From Massilia sp. NR 4-1 (GTDB lineage: Bacteria > Pseudomonadota > Gammaproteobacteria > Burkholderiales > Burkholderiaceae_D): DNA of 64,000 bases. Position numbers and translations under genes: made by a program. The stretch is from contig NZ_CP012201.1 in assembly GCF_001191005.1 (NCBI RefSeq), forward strand, positions 3,100,001-3,164,000, written 5' to 3'. This document shows positions 1 to 10,987 of the stretch, one piece after another. Within the stretch, counting starts at the first letter, position 1. Every line of letters begins with the position of its first letter. The notes below the pieces were generated by a model. The model had not been told where the DNA came from. It was given only the letters and a program-made list of their open reading frames with translations, and made no database searches.

Positions 1-1085
1 TAGGCCAGCGCGCGCGCGGCTTCGGTCTGCGAACGCATCGACATCAGCATGCGGCGCACGTCGGGATGGTGGATGATCGAGACAGGACCGGCGGAACCGG
101 CCAGGTCGCGCGACTGCACGCGCTCCTTGGCGAAGGCGACCGCCTTCTGATACGCGTTCTCGGCCAGGCCGATGCCCTGCATGCCGACGCCGAAGCGGGC
201 CGCGTTCATCATGATGAACATGTATTCCAGGCCGCGGTTCTCTTCGCCCACCAGGGTGCCGATGGCGCCGCCGTTGTCGCCGAACTGCAGCACGGCGGTC
301 GGGCTGGCCTTGATGCCCAGCTTGTGTTCGATCGAGACGCAATGGGCGTCGTTGCGCGCACCCAGCGAGCCGTCGGCATTGACCATGAACTTCGGCACGA
401 TGAACAGTGAGATGCCTTTCACGCCCGGCGGCGCATCCGGCGTGCGGGCCAGCACCAGGTGGATGATGTTTTCGGCCATATCGTGCTCACCGTAGGTGAT
501 GAAGATCTTGGTGCCGAAAATCTTGTAGGTGCCATCGCCCTGCGGCACGGCGCGGGTGCGCACGGCGGCCAGGTCGGAGCCGGCCTGCGGCTCGGTCAGA
601 TTCATGGTGCCAGTCCATTTGCCCGTCACCAGCGGCTCCAGGAAGGTGGCCTTCTGTTCGTCGCTGCCGGCGGTCAGCAGCGCTTCGATGGCGCCGTCGG
701 ACAGCAGCGCCACCAGGGCGAAGCTCAGGTTCGAACCGTGCAGCATTTCCACGCAAGGCGTGCCGACCAGCTTGGGCAGGCCCTGGCCGCCGAATTCGGT
801 GGGATGCTGCAAGCCTTGCCAGCCCGCATCGGCGAACTGCTTGAAGGCTTCCTTGAAGCCTTTGGCGGTGGTGACATTGCCGTCTTTCCAGAAGCTCGGC
901 TCCTTGTCGCCCTCATGGTTCAGCGGCGCCACCACGCCGCTGCAGAATTTCGCGTTCTCTTCCAGTACTGCTTCCGCCGTTTCGGGCGTGGCGTCCTCGC
1001 AGCCAGGCAGCGCGTTCACGGCGCTCAGGCCGGCCAGTTCGTTCATCACGAACAGCATGTCTTTCAATGGTGCTTGATAGCTCAT
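1..1085 (-). CDS. Acyl-CoA dehydrogenase (DmdC-like), C-terminus outside window
   Basis: FAD-dependent acyl-CoA dehydrogenase that passes electrons to ETF, encoded just upstream on the same strand. About 361 residues are visible. The N-terminus (SYQAPLKDMLFVMNEL) is typical of the long DmdC/FadE-like subfamily of about 590 residues, so roughly the last 230 residues, including the region with the catalytic base, lie beyond the left edge. The family signature TEPQAGSDLAA sits near residue 162. The ATG at 1085 follows a GGAGAG ribosome site. The gene is last in an etfB-etfA-acd order, but a terminator hairpin ends only about 15 bases before its start. The exact acyl-CoA substrate cannot be told from sequence. 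Confidence 0.9.
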   Translation of the reverse strand, partial: MSYQAPLKDMLFVMNELAGLSAVNALPGCEDATPETAEAVLEENAKFCSGVVAPLNHEGDKEPSFWKDGNVTTAKGFKEAFKQFADAGWQGLQHPTEFGGQGLPKLVGTPCVEMLHGSNLSFALVALLSDGAIEALLTAGSDEQKATFLEPLVTGKWTGTMNLTEPQAGSDLAAVRTRAVPQGDGTYKIFGTKIFITYGEHDMAENIIHLVLARTPDAPPGVKGISLFIVPKFMVNADGSLGARNDAHCVSIEHKLGIKASPTAVLQFGDNGGAIGTLVGEENRGLEYMFIMMNAARFGVGMQGIGLAENAYQKAVAFAKERVQSRDLAGSAGPVSIIHHPDVRRMLMSMRSQTEAARALA

Positions 1086-1099
1086 CTCATCTCTCCAAG

Positions 1100-1146
1100 A
1101 AAAAAGCCACGGTGGCCCGGCTTGTGTGCCCGAGGCCAGCGTGGCT
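1100..1146 (-). terminator. Rho-independent terminator after etfBA, abutting the acd start
   Basis: On the minus strand, AGCCACG at 1140-1146 pairs with 1105-1111, with further pairing inside (1113-1117 with 1134-1138), followed by six T residues (1100-1105). The T-run ends about 15 bases before the acyl-CoA dehydrogenase ATG, so the downstream gene must rely on read-through or regulated termination unless a promoter is hidden inside etfA. Confidence 0.75.
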
Positions 1147-1180
1147 CTTGATGTTCAATCCACTCTGCAGCGCGGCTTTA

Positions 1181-2113
1181 TCAGCCCAGTTCTTTGACCA
1201 GTTCAGGCACCACTTCGAACAGATCGCCCACGATGCCGTAGTCGGCAACGGAGAAGATCGGCGCTTCAGGGTCTTTGTTGATTGCCACGATGGTCTTGGA
1301 GTCTTTCATGCCGGCCAAGTGCTGGATCGCGCCGGAGATGCCGACGGCGATGTACAGCGATGGCGCAACGATCTTGCCGGTCTGGCCAACCTGCCAGTCG
1401 TTCGGCACGAAGCCGGCGTCCACTGCGGCGCGCGAAGCACCCATGGCGGCGCCCAGCTTGTCGGCCAGCGGCTCCAGCACTTTGAAGTTCTCGGCCGAAC
1501 CGATGCCACGGCCACCGGACACGATGATCTTGGCGGCGGTCAGTTCCGGACGGTCGGACTTGGCCACTTCGCGGCTGACGAAAGCGGACTTGCCGGAATC
1601 GGCAACGGCGGCCACGGTCTCGGTGGCAGCCGAACCGCCGGTAGCGGCAGCGGCATCGAAGCCGGTGGTACGCACGGTGATGACTTTGACCTTGTCCGAC
1701 GATTGCACGTAGGCGATGGCGTTACCGGCGTAGATCGGACGCTCGAAGGTGTCCGGCGCATCCACTTTGGTGATTTCGGAAATCTGTGCCACGTCCAGCT
1801 TGGCGGCCACGCGCGGCAGGATGTTCTTGCCGTAAGCGGTGGCGGGCGCCAGGATGTGGGAGTAAGGAGCGGCAAGCGCCAGCACCTGCTCGGCGACGTT
1901 TTCAGCCAGGCCATCGGCGAAATGCGGCGCGTCGGCGACCAGCACTTTCGTCACGCCGGCGATTTGCGCGGCTTGGGCGGCAGCGGCGGCGGCATTGCTG
2001 CCGGCAACCAGGACGTGGACTTCGCCACCGCACTGCGCGGCTGCGGTAACGGTGTGGTGGGTGCTGCCTTTCAGGCTGGCGTTGTCGTGTTCAGCAATAA
2101 CTAATGCGACCAT
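1181..2113 (-). CDS. etfA: Electron transfer flavoprotein alpha subunit
   Basis: FAD-carrying alpha subunit of the ETF heterodimer, which takes electrons from acyl-CoA dehydrogenases and delivers them to ETF:quinone oxidoreductase. It is 310 residues, the normal family length. The C-terminal FAD domain shows the SGGRGIGSAENF motif near residues 193-205 and the PSLYIAVGISGAIQHLAGM segment that binds the flavin. The N-terminal half (MVALVIAEHDNASLK) is the usual nucleotide-binding-like fold. It starts 37 bases after etfB and is presumably co-transcribed with it. Confidence 0.97.
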   Translation of the reverse strand: MVALVIAEHDNASLKGSTHHTVTAAAQCGGEVHVLVAGSNAAAAAAQAAQIAGVTKVLVADAPHFADGLAENVAEQVLALAAPYSHILAPATAYGKNILPRVAAKLDVAQISEITKVDAPDTFERPIYAGNAIAYVQSSDKVKVITVRTTGFDAAAATGGSAATETVAAVADSGKSAFVSREVAKSDRPELTAAKIIVSGGRGIGSAENFKVLEPLADKLGAAMGASRAAVDAGFVPNDWQVGQTGKIVAPSLYIAVGISGAIQHLAGMKDSKTIVAINKDPEAPIFSVADYGIVGDLFEVVPELVKELG

Positions 2114-2150
2114 GATGATTCCTATAAAGGGTTAGACGGCCAGGCCGCGC

Positions 2151-2900
2151 TTAGATAACTTTGGCTTCGGTGCGCAGTTTCGCCACCAGGGTCGCCACGT
2201 CCGGTACCTTGATGCCGGCCGAGCGCTTGGCTGGCTCGGCGACTTTCAGGGTTTTCAGACGCGGGGTCACGTCCACGCCCAGCTCTTCCGGCTTGACGGT
2301 ATCCAGCGGCTTTTTCTTGGCCTTCATGATGTTCGGCAGCGTCACGTAGCGCGGCTCGTTCAGGCGCAGGTCGGTGGTGATGATGGCCGGCAGGGTCAGG
2401 GACAGGGTTTCCAGGCCGCCGTCCACTTCGCGCGTCACGGTGGCTTTGCCGTCTTCCAGCACGACTTTGGAAGCGAAGGTCGCTTGCGGCCAGCCCAGCA
2501 GCGCAGCCAGCATCTGGCCGGTCTGGTTGGAATCGTCGTCGATCGCCTGTTTGCCCAGGATGATCAGTTGCGGCTGCTCTTTGTCGGCCAGTGCTTTCAG
2601 CAGCTTGGCCACGGCCAGCGGTTCCAGTTCGGTGGTGGTTTCCACCAGGATGCCGCGGTCGGCGCCGATCGCCATGCCGGTGCGCAGGGTTTCCTGGCAC
2701 TGGGTCACGCCGCAGGACACAGCCACCACTTCGGTAACTTTACCGGCTTCCTTCAAACGGGTCGCCTCTTCCAGCGCGATCTCGTCGAATGGGTTCATCG
2801 ACATTTTGACGTTGGCGATATCCACGCCCGTGCCGTCGGATTTGACGCGCACCTTGACGTTGTAGTCCACCACGCGTTTGACGGGTACCAAGACTTTCAT
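2151..2900 (-). CDS. etfB: Electron transfer flavoprotein beta subunit
   Basis: Beta subunit of ETF, which holds AMP and the docking surface for acyl-CoA dehydrogenases. At 249 residues it has the expected length. It opens with the family N-terminus MKVLVPVKRVVDYNVKVRVK and carries the conserved MNPFDEIALEEA and DDDSNQTGQ segments. It is the first gene of the etfB-etfA unit. A clear TATAAT box and a 12-base perfect palindrome lie upstream, suggesting control by a dimeric repressor. Confidence 0.97.
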   Translation of the reverse strand: MKVLVPVKRVVDYNVKVRVKSDGTGVDIANVKMSMNPFDEIALEEATRLKEAGKVTEVVAVSCGVTQCQETLRTGMAIGADRGILVETTTELEPLAVAKLLKALADKEQPQLIILGKQAIDDDSNQTGQMLAALLGWPQATFASKVVLEDGKATVTREVDGGLETLSLTLPAIITTDLRLNEPRYVTLPNIMKAKKKPLDTVKPEELGVDVTPRLKTLKVAEPAKRSAGIKVPDVATLVAKLRTEAKVI

Positions 2901-2942
2901 AGCTGTGCCTTTGGAAAAATGAATATGTGAAAAGTGGGCTAG

Positions 2943-2990
2943 ATTATAAGAGCAATTTTAGATACGCACCAAATTAAAGCACGATCGTGC
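2943..2990 (-). promoter_or_regulatory. etfB promoter with palindromic operator
   Basis: On the minus strand a perfect TATAAT (complement of 2943-2948) lies about 43 bases before etfB. A weak TTGGTG -35 is about 18 bases further upstream. Just upstream of that is the perfect palindrome GCACGATCGTGC (2979-2990). Size and symmetry suit a TetR-type operator. Fatty-acid and branched-chain degradation regulators of this type are known in betaproteobacteria, but which one acts here is inference. Confidence 0.6.
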
Positions 2991-3121
2991 GATTTTTTGT
3001 TAGTGCGAAGCTTCTAAAATACAGCAAACTGGCTTAAGGCTGGTTTAAGAGGGCTTGTAAGACTGGGTAAAACTGGCCGACATGACGGGGCAATCGGCGC
3101 GCCCCGCCCTGCGGAAAGGAC

Positions 3122-3379
3122 TTATTTGCGCTGCATCAGAAAGGTGAACTCGGTGCCGTTTTGCACATGCGACAGCAGGGCATTGCCGGTTTGCTTGGCA
3201 AAGGCCTGGAAGTCGCGCACGGAACCGGGATCGGTAGCCACGATCCTCAGCACCTGGCCGCTTTCCAGTTCGGCCAATGCTTTCTTCGCCTTCAGAATCG
3301 GCAGCGGGCAGTTCAGGCCGCGGGCGTCGAGTTCTTTATGCACTTCCATGATCGCGGTGTCTACTAGTGTGTCGCTCAT
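3122..3379 (-). CDS. TusA/SirA-family sulfurtransferase-like protein
   Basis: 85-residue protein of the TusA/SirA family, small sulfur carriers that pass persulfide sulfur to tRNA thiolation or other acceptors. The signature LDARGLNCPLPILKAKKAL is present with the sulfur-binding Cys24 in the CPxP motif, followed by the G(S)VRDFQAF region. The ATG at 3379 is preferred to an in-frame TTG one codon earlier. It stands alone between etfB and alaS, so its sulfur partner cannot be read from context. It could be TusA itself or a paralogue. Confidence 0.88.
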   Translation of the reverse strand: MSDTLVDTAIMEVHKELDARGLNCPLPILKAKKALAELESGQVLRIVATDPGSVRDFQAFAKQTGNALLSHVQNGTEFTFLMQRK

Positions 3380-3501
3380 CAATATCTCGCAAAATGTGTA
3401 CTGATTTCCGACATACTACTCCAAAACCTTTGGCTTGACGCACTGCACCAAAATAGTTCTTTCACCGTTGCGACTTCACAACGAGAGATTCGAGTCGGAA
3501 A

Positions 3502-3524
3502 GGGCCGCCCCTAGGGCGCGGCCC
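3502..3524 (-). terminator. alaS terminator hairpin
   Basis: GGGCCGC (3502-3508) pairs with GCGGCCC (3518-3524). An inner CCC/GGG pair extends the stem, and on the minus strand a short T-run (complement of 3499-3501) follows. It lies 14 bases after the alaS stop codon. Confidence 0.6.
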
Positions 3525-3537
3525 GCATTTTACACTC

Positions 3538-6147
<2,610 letters not shown>

Positions 6148-6186
6148 GTCGTATTGGCTTAAGTTGCAGGCTGGTGCAAAGGGTCG

Positions 6187-6192
6187 ATTATA
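6187..6192 (-). promoter_or_regulatory. Probable alaS -10 element
   Basis: Perfect TATAAT on the minus strand, 40 bases before the alaS start. No good -35 hexamer is seen at 16-18 bases upstream. Confidence 0.5.
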
Positions 6193-6205
6193 CGTGATAG
6201 TCAGG

Positions 6206-6226
6206 GGCCGGCGGTGGGCGCCGGCC
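6206..6226 (-). terminator. Stem-loop after ugpQ
   Basis: Perfect 8-bp stem GGCCGGCG/CGCCGGCC (6206-6213 with 6219-6226) with a 5-base loop, 23 bases past the ugpQ stop. It has no T-run, so it may be an RNA-stabilising hairpin and not a classical terminator. Confidence 0.4.
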
Positions 6227-6248
6227 TCTAGCTATATTGGGACGGGAT

Positions 6249-7001
6249 TCAGGCAAAAGAAGGGCCGATCAGGTCGATGCGGTCGGTACAGAAGCCATCC
6301 ACGCCCCAGCCCAGGATCTGGCGCGCTCGCTCGGCCTCGTTGACGGTATAGCAAAACAGGCCGAAACCGGCGGCCTTGATGGCTTGCGCCAGTTCCGGCG
6401 TCAGGTGCTTGTGGTTGGTATGGATGGCAACGGCGCCCAATGCGCGCGCCTGGGCTTCCCAGTCGGCCGGTATGCGGTCCAGCAGATAGGCGCGCGGCAG
6501 CTCGGGCACGGCGTCGCGCGCCGCCGCCAGCGCCGCCGCGCTGAAAGAGGACAGCAGCGGCATCGCGGCCGGCTCGCCCGCCGCGATCTCGGCGCCGAAG
6601 CGGCCGCGCGTGGTCAGCGCCACCCAGCTGCCGGTTTCCTCCTCAAAGCCCGGCACCGGCTTGATTTCGATATTCATCCAGATGCGCTGCTCCTTGCAGT
6701 AATCGACGAATTCGAGGAAGAGCGGCACCGGCTCGCCGCGGAACGCCGGCCCGAACCAGCGGCCCGCATCCATCTTCGCCAGCGCGGCGGCGCTGGTTTC
6801 GGCCACCTGGCCCTGGCCCCAGACGGTGCGGCCGAAATCGGGATCGTGCATCACCACGCCGATGCCGTCCTGCGACAGCATCACATCGAATTCCACGGCG
6901 CGAAAGCCATAGGCCAGACCGGCACGCAGGCCGGCCAAGGTGTTCTCCGGCGCCAGCGTGCCGCCGCCACGGTGCGCGACTATTTTTGGGTAAGGCCACA
7001 T
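6249..7001 (-). CDS. ugpQ: Glycerophosphodiester phosphodiesterase
   Basis: Hydrolyses glycerophosphodiesters released from phospholipids to glycerol-3-phosphate and an alcohol; cytosolic by homology to UgpQ. It is 250 residues with no signal peptide. The GDPD signature is complete: AHRGGGTLAPENT with the catalytic His10, then VEFDVMLSQDG and MHDPDF metal and catalytic residues, and later a NIEIKP motif. The ATG at 7001 with an upstream GAGG is preferred to a TTG two codons earlier. No ugp transporter genes are adjacent. Confidence 0.93.
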   Translation of the reverse strand: MWPYPKIVAHRGGGTLAPENTLAGLRAGLAYGFRAVEFDVMLSQDGIGVVMHDPDFGRTVWGQGQVAETSAAALAKMDAGRWFGPAFRGEPVPLFLEFVDYCKEQRIWMNIEIKPVPGFEEETGSWVALTTRGRFGAEIAAGEPAAMPLLSSFSAAALAAARDAVPELPRAYLLDRIPADWEAQARALGAVAIHTNHKHLTPELAQAIKAAGFGLFCYTVNEAERARQILGWGVDGFCTDRIDLIGPSFA

Positions 7002-7057
7002 AGGCAAACATCCTCGTTTTAAGCACTAAGCAATTAATCACCTTAGCACGGACTCGG

Positions 7058-7087
7058 TTGACATCAAGACGCTTGCCACAATATTAA
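7058..7087 (+). promoter_or_regulatory. Probable sigma-70 promoter of the CoA-transferase gene
   Basis: TTGACA (7058-7063) with TATTAA (7082-7087) 18 bases downstream, about 75 bases before the CoA-transferase ATG. The -35 is perfect and the -10 matches 4 of 6. Confidence 0.5.
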
Positions 7088-7163
7088 GGGGCATTCGTTG
7101 CAGCGTGGCCGCGCAACCGTTAAGCTAGCGCACCGGCGCAATCGCCTCCTATAGAGAAAGTCC

Positions 7164-8420
7164 ATGCCTGCATCACTGACTCCCTCCCCTGCTGCCCAGG
7201 CCAAGGCCCTGGGTCACCTCCGCGTTCTGGACCTGAGCCGCGTGCTGGCCGGGCCATGGTGTTCGCAAAACCTGGCCGATCTGGGCGCCGACGTGATCAA
7301 GGTCGAGCGCCCCGGCAGCGGCGACGACACGCGCGCCTGGGGGCCGCCCTACGCCAAGGATGCGGAGGGCAAGGACACCAGCGAGGCGGCCTACTATCTG
7401 GCGGCCAACCGCGGCAAGCGCTCGATCACCGTGGATATCTCCAAGCCCGAGGGACAGGCCTTGATCCGCGAACTGGCGAAACACGCCGACGTGGTGCTGG
7501 AAAACTACAAGGTCGGCCAGCTGAAACGCTATGGCCTCGACTATGAGTCGCTGAAAGCCGTGAAGCCGGACCTGGTGTATTGCTCCGTCACGGGCTTTGG
7601 CCAGGATGGGCCATATGCCCACCGCGCCGGCTACGACTTCCTGATCCAGGGCATGGGCGGGCTGATGTCCGTCACCGGCGAGCGCGACGACCTGCCCGGC
7701 GGCGGCCCGCAGAAGGCCGGCGTGGCCCTGACCGATCTGATGACCGGCATGTATTCCACCATCGCCATCCTGGCCGCCCTCACCCACCGCGACCGCACGG
7801 GCGAAGGCCAGTACATCGACATGGCCCTGCTCGATGTGCAGGTCGCGATGCTGGCGAATATGGGCAGCAATTATCTGAACAGCGGCAAGTCGCCCAAGCG
7901 CTGGGGCAATGCGCATGCCAACATCGTGCCGTATCAAACCTTCGCCTGCGCCGACGGCCACATCATCGTCGCCACCGGCAATGACGGCCAATACCGGAAA
8001 TTCGTGGAGGTGGGCGGACGGGCCGAACTGGCGGACGATGCGCGCTTCGCGACCAATCCGCTGCGCGTGCAGAACCGCGACGTGCTGGTGCCGATTCTGG
8101 CCGAGATGGTCAAGACCAAGACACGCGACGAATGGATCAGCCAGCTGGAAGAAGTCGGCGTCCCCTGCGGCCCGATCAACGACCTGCACGACGTCTTCCA
8201 GAATCCGCAAGTGCAGGCGCGCGGCATCGTCACCGAAACCCCGCACCCGACGGCCGGCAAGGTCAAGCTGGTGCGCAGCCCGATGCGCCTGTCCGCCACC
8301 CCGACCGATGGCAGCGCCGCCCCGCCCTTGCTGGGCCAGCACACCGACGAAATCCTGCGCGAAGTGCTGGGCCACAGCGGCGACGACATCGCCGCCCTGC
8401 GCGCCAAAGGCATCCTCTAA
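7164..8420 (+). CDS. CaiB/BaiF family III CoA-transferase
   Basis: Moves CoA between a CoA thioester and a free carboxylic acid through a covalent aspartyl-CoA intermediate. It is 418 residues, the usual length. The N-terminal LRVLDLSRVLAGPWCSQNLADLGADVIKVERP block, NRGKRSITVD and GFGQDGPYA are family hallmarks, and the likely catalytic aspartate is Asp191 in ALTDLMTGMYS. It stands alone, so the substrate (succinate, formate, crotonobetaine-type or other) is undetermined. Confidence 0.93.
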   Translation: MPASLTPSPAAQAKALGHLRVLDLSRVLAGPWCSQNLADLGADVIKVERPGSGDDTRAWGPPYAKDAEGKDTSEAAYYLAANRGKRSITVDISKPEGQALIRELAKHADVVLENYKVGQLKRYGLDYESLKAVKPDLVYCSVTGFGQDGPYAHRAGYDFLIQGMGGLMSVTGERDDLPGGGPQKAGVALTDLMTGMYSTIAILAALTHRDRTGEGQYIDMALLDVQVAMLANMGSNYLNSGKSPKRWGNAHANIVPYQTFACADGHIIVATGNDGQYRKFVEVGGRAELADDARFATNPLRVQNRDVLVPILAEMVKTKTRDEWISQLEEVGVPCGPINDLHDVFQNPQVQARGIVTETPHPTAGKVKLVRSPMRLSATPTDGSAAPPLLGQHTDEILREVLGHSGDDIAALRAKGIL

Positions 8421-8530
8421 ACCACCTTTGATCTAAATCAGCACATGTCCCCCCTGCTGCCTCGGCGGCCCCGCCTGACACCCGGGTGGGACATTGTTTG
8501 ATTTGGCGCAAAGTCTTTGCGGGCTAAGCC

Positions 8531-8857
8531 TTAGTTCAGGCATTCGCGGAAATAGCACAGCTCGCCGTGCACCTGGTTGACGGCGGACTTCAACTGGCCG
8601 GATACGGGCAGACCGCTGCCGCAGACAGTTTGGGCGCGCTTGCCGAGTACGGCCATATCATCCAGCATCCTTTGAATGCGCTCGCCGTCGCTGCCGGCCA
8701 TCAAGCCGACCATGGCGTCCGATTGCTTATCCAGTTTCTGGATGCAGCTGCGCAGCTCGCCGGGCAGGTTGCGCTCGGCCGAGCAGGCTTGCGCGGCTTG
8801 GCCGATGGCAAATTGCAGACTGTTGAAACGGACGCGCATTTCATTCTGTTGCAGCAT
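8531..8857 (-). CDS. Small helical protein of unknown function
   Basis: 108 residues, not recognised. Mostly charged helices with four Cys residues (CSAE, RSC, VCGSG, LCYFREC) and no signal peptide or membrane segment. The start is supported by a GGGAG ribosome site 8-9 bases before the ATG at 8857. It is convergent with the CoA-transferase and divergent from the acetyltransferase. Spaced cysteines with regular helices may suggest metal binding or disulfides, but this is speculative. Confidence 0.6.
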   Translation of the reverse strand: MLQQNEMRVRFNSLQFAIGQAAQACSAERNLPGELRSCIQKLDKQSDAMVGLMAGSDGERIQRMLDDMAVLGKRAQTVCGSGLPVSGQLKSAVNQVHGELCYFRECLN

Positions 8858-9050
8858 GACGATTCTCCCTCTTCATAAAAGCAGCACGGGTTGTGCCGAT
8901 AAGGCTATGACTTGTCGAGTTCGCCAGAGTTTCCGCAAGCCGCTGCGCCGTTGAGCGGCCTCAAGCGCAGCAAGCGTTCTCGGGCGTGACGTCGCGCAGG
9001 GGCGACATCGACTATCATCAACGGCATTTCATGCCACCAAAGGATTTCTC

Positions 9051-9632
9051 ATGAGTACCAAAGACTCGCGCAGCCAAAAAGAAAAGATGCTGGCCGGCGA
9101 TCTGTATATCGCCGACGATCAGGAACTGAGCACCGCCAGCCGCCGCGCCTTCTTGCTGATGCGCGAATACGATGCGGCATATGGCAAGGACCTGGACGCG
9201 GCGCAGCGCGTGCTGCATGAGATGCTGGGCAGCGTGGGCGAAGGCGTGAACATCAAGCCGCCCTTCATGATCGATTACGGCTTCAACATCAGCGTGGGCG
9301 CCAACACCTTCGCCAACTACGGCCTGGTGGCGCTGGACGTGGGCACCATCACCATCGGCCGCGATGTGCAGATCGGCCCGAACGTGCAGTTGCTGACGCC
9401 GACGCATCCGCTGGAGCCGGAACTGCGCCTGGCCAAGTACGAGGCGGCCAAGCCCATCGTGATCGAGGATAACGTCTGGCTCGGCGGCGGCGCCATCGTG
9501 CTGGCGGGCGTCACCATCGGCAAGAACAGCGTGATCGGCGCCGGCGCGGTCGTGACCAAGGACATTCCCGCCAACGTGGTCGCGGTCGGCAATCCGGCCC
9601 GCGTCATCCGCCAGATCGGGCCACAGGGCTAA
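9051..9632 (+). CDS. maa: Sugar O-acetyltransferase (maltose/galactoside acetyltransferase family)
   Basis: Transfers acetyl from acetyl-CoA to a sugar hydroxyl. It is 193 residues with the family layout: an N-terminal helical maltose-acetyltransferase cap (KEKMLAGDLYIADDQEL), then a left-handed beta-helix of hexapeptide repeats, including VWLGGGAIVLAGVTIGKN and SVIGAGAVVTKDIPAN, ending in VAVGNPARVIRQI. The catalytic His is in LTPTHPLEPE. The maa/NodL/LacA subtypes cannot be separated here. It is convergent with the following MFS gene, 27 bases apart. Confidence 0.9.
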   Translation: MSTKDSRSQKEKMLAGDLYIADDQELSTASRRAFLLMREYDAAYGKDLDAAQRVLHEMLGSVGEGVNIKPPFMIDYGFNISVGANTFANYGLVALDVGTITIGRDVQIGPNVQLLTPTHPLEPELRLAKYEAAKPIVIEDNVWLGGGAIVLAGVTIGKNSVIGAGAVVTKDIPANVVAVGNPARVIRQIGPQG

Positions 9633-9659
9633 GCCCTGCCTGCGCCGGAGCAAGCAAGC

Positions 9660-10880
9660 TCAGGTCGTGGCGAGGCTGGGCGCGGTGGTGCCGATGGGCA
9701 GGAGTTTGCGCAGGCGCAGGGCGATCAGCAGCGCCAGCGCCAGGAAGATGGCGAGCAGCAGCACCACGCCGGCCCAGCCGCCGCGCGACCAGGCCAGGCC
9801 GCACAGCCAGCCGACCAGGCTGGAACCGAGGTAGTAGAAGAACAGGTACAGCGCCGAAGCCAGCGCCTGCGGCGCGCGGGCGCGCCGGCCCACCCAGCTG
9901 CTGGCGATGGAGTGCGAGGCGAAGAAGCCGAAGGTGGCCAGGGCCATGCCGGCCACCACCAGCAGCAGATTCTCCGCCAAGGTCAGCAAGAGACCGGCGC
10001 CCATCACCGTCATCACGATCCACAGCACGCCACGCCGTCCCAGCTTGTCGGCCAGCTTGCCGGCCCAGACCGAGCTGAAAATGCCGATCAGGTAAAGGAA
10101 GGAAATCGCGCCCACCAGGCTTTGGCTCAGATGGTAGGGCGCGGCCAGCAGGCGGTAGCCGATGTAGTTGTAGGCGCTGACGAAGCAGCCCATGAGCAGG
10201 AAGGCCAGCGCGAACAGCCAGGGCAGGCCGTCGTCGCCCAGATGCTGGCGCAAGCCGCCGGCCAGGGCGGGCCAGCCGCCCTGCACCGGTCGGAAATTGC
10301 GCGAAGCAGGCAGGCTGCGCCAGAACTCCAGCGCCGCCAGCAGGCCGGCGATGCCGACCGCCGCCAGCGCCACCCGCCACGAGAGGAAATCGCTGAGCAC
10401 CGAAGTCAGCACCCGCCCCACCATGCCGCCGAAGGCGCTGCCGCTGATGTAGAGGCCCATCGACAGGCCGAGCGAAGCCGGTTCGATCTCCTCGCTCAGA
10501 TAGGCCATGGCGACGGCGGGCATGCCGCCCAGCGCAACGCCGAGCGCGGCGCGCATCAGCAGCAGCTGATGGTAGTCCTGGGCGAAGGCGCACAGTAAGG
10601 TCATCAGCGCGGCGGTGGCCATGGCCGCCACCATCAGCGGCTTGCGGCCCAGGCGGTCGGACAGCACGCCCGAGACCAGCAGGGACAAGGCCAGCGCGCC
10701 GGTCGCCACCGATAGCGAGAGGCTGCTCTGCGCCGGCGTCAATGCGAATTGCTGCGCCATCACCGGCATCAGCGGCTGCACGCAATACAACAGTGCAAAA
10801 CTGGAAAAGCCGCCGAAGAACAGCGCGCGGTTGCTGCGCTTGAATTCGGGACTCCCTGCGGCGATAGCGGTGCGGGACAT
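9660..10880 (-). CDS. MFS transporter (YnfM/arabinose-efflux-like)
   Basis: 406-residue inner-membrane protein with about 12 hydrophobic segments and the MFS loop motif GVLSDRLGRKPLM after the second helix, with a second copy as GKLADKLGRRGVLW in the C-terminal half. The sequence style (FGGFSSFALLYCVQPLMPVMAQQF) matches the YnfM-type drug/sugar exporters. It is transcribed away from a LysR regulator across 107 bases, the usual arrangement for a regulated pump. The substrate is unknown. Confidence 0.88.
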   Translation of the reverse strand: MSRTAIAAGSPEFKRSNRALFFGGFSSFALLYCVQPLMPVMAQQFALTPAQSSLSLSVATGALALSLLVSGVLSDRLGRKPLMVAAMATAALMTLLCAFAQDYHQLLLMRAALGVALGGMPAVAMAYLSEEIEPASLGLSMGLYISGSAFGGMVGRVLTSVLSDFLSWRVALAAVGIAGLLAALEFWRSLPASRNFRPVQGGWPALAGGLRQHLGDDGLPWLFALAFLLMGCFVSAYNYIGYRLLAAPYHLSQSLVGAISFLYLIGIFSSVWAGKLADKLGRRGVLWIVMTVMGAGLLLTLAENLLLVVAGMALATFGFFASHSIASSWVGRRARAPQALASALYLFFYYLGSSLVGWLCGLAWSRGGWAGVVLLLAIFLALALLIALRLRKLLPIGTTAPSLATT

Positions 10881-10899
10881 GGAACGGCCTCCAACAAAA

Positions 10900-10911
10900 A
10901 AAGCATGCTTT
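10900..10911. promoter_or_regulatory. Palindrome in the MFS-LysR divergent region
   Basis: Perfect 12-base palindrome AAAGCATGCTTT, 20 bases upstream of the MFS start, in the 107-base AT-richer gap shared with the LysR gene. It is a candidate binding site for that regulator or a promoter element. Confidence 0.35.
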
Positions 10912-10987
10912 CATCTTAGGATTGCGCTCTATTACTGTCCAATATATATTTGAAGCACCATTAATACTTTAAAGCGATTACTGAAAC

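Noticed and set aside
8428..8441. TTGATCTAAATCAG, near-match to an FNR box
   Set aside because: One mismatch and no -10 element or start at the right distance on either strand; it lies between convergent genes.
8445..8500. 18-codon ORF and ATGTCCC/GGGACAT inverted repeat after the CoA-transferase gene
   Set aside because: No ribosome site, very Pro/Arg-rich, long loop in the repeat; no support for a peptide or a true hairpin.
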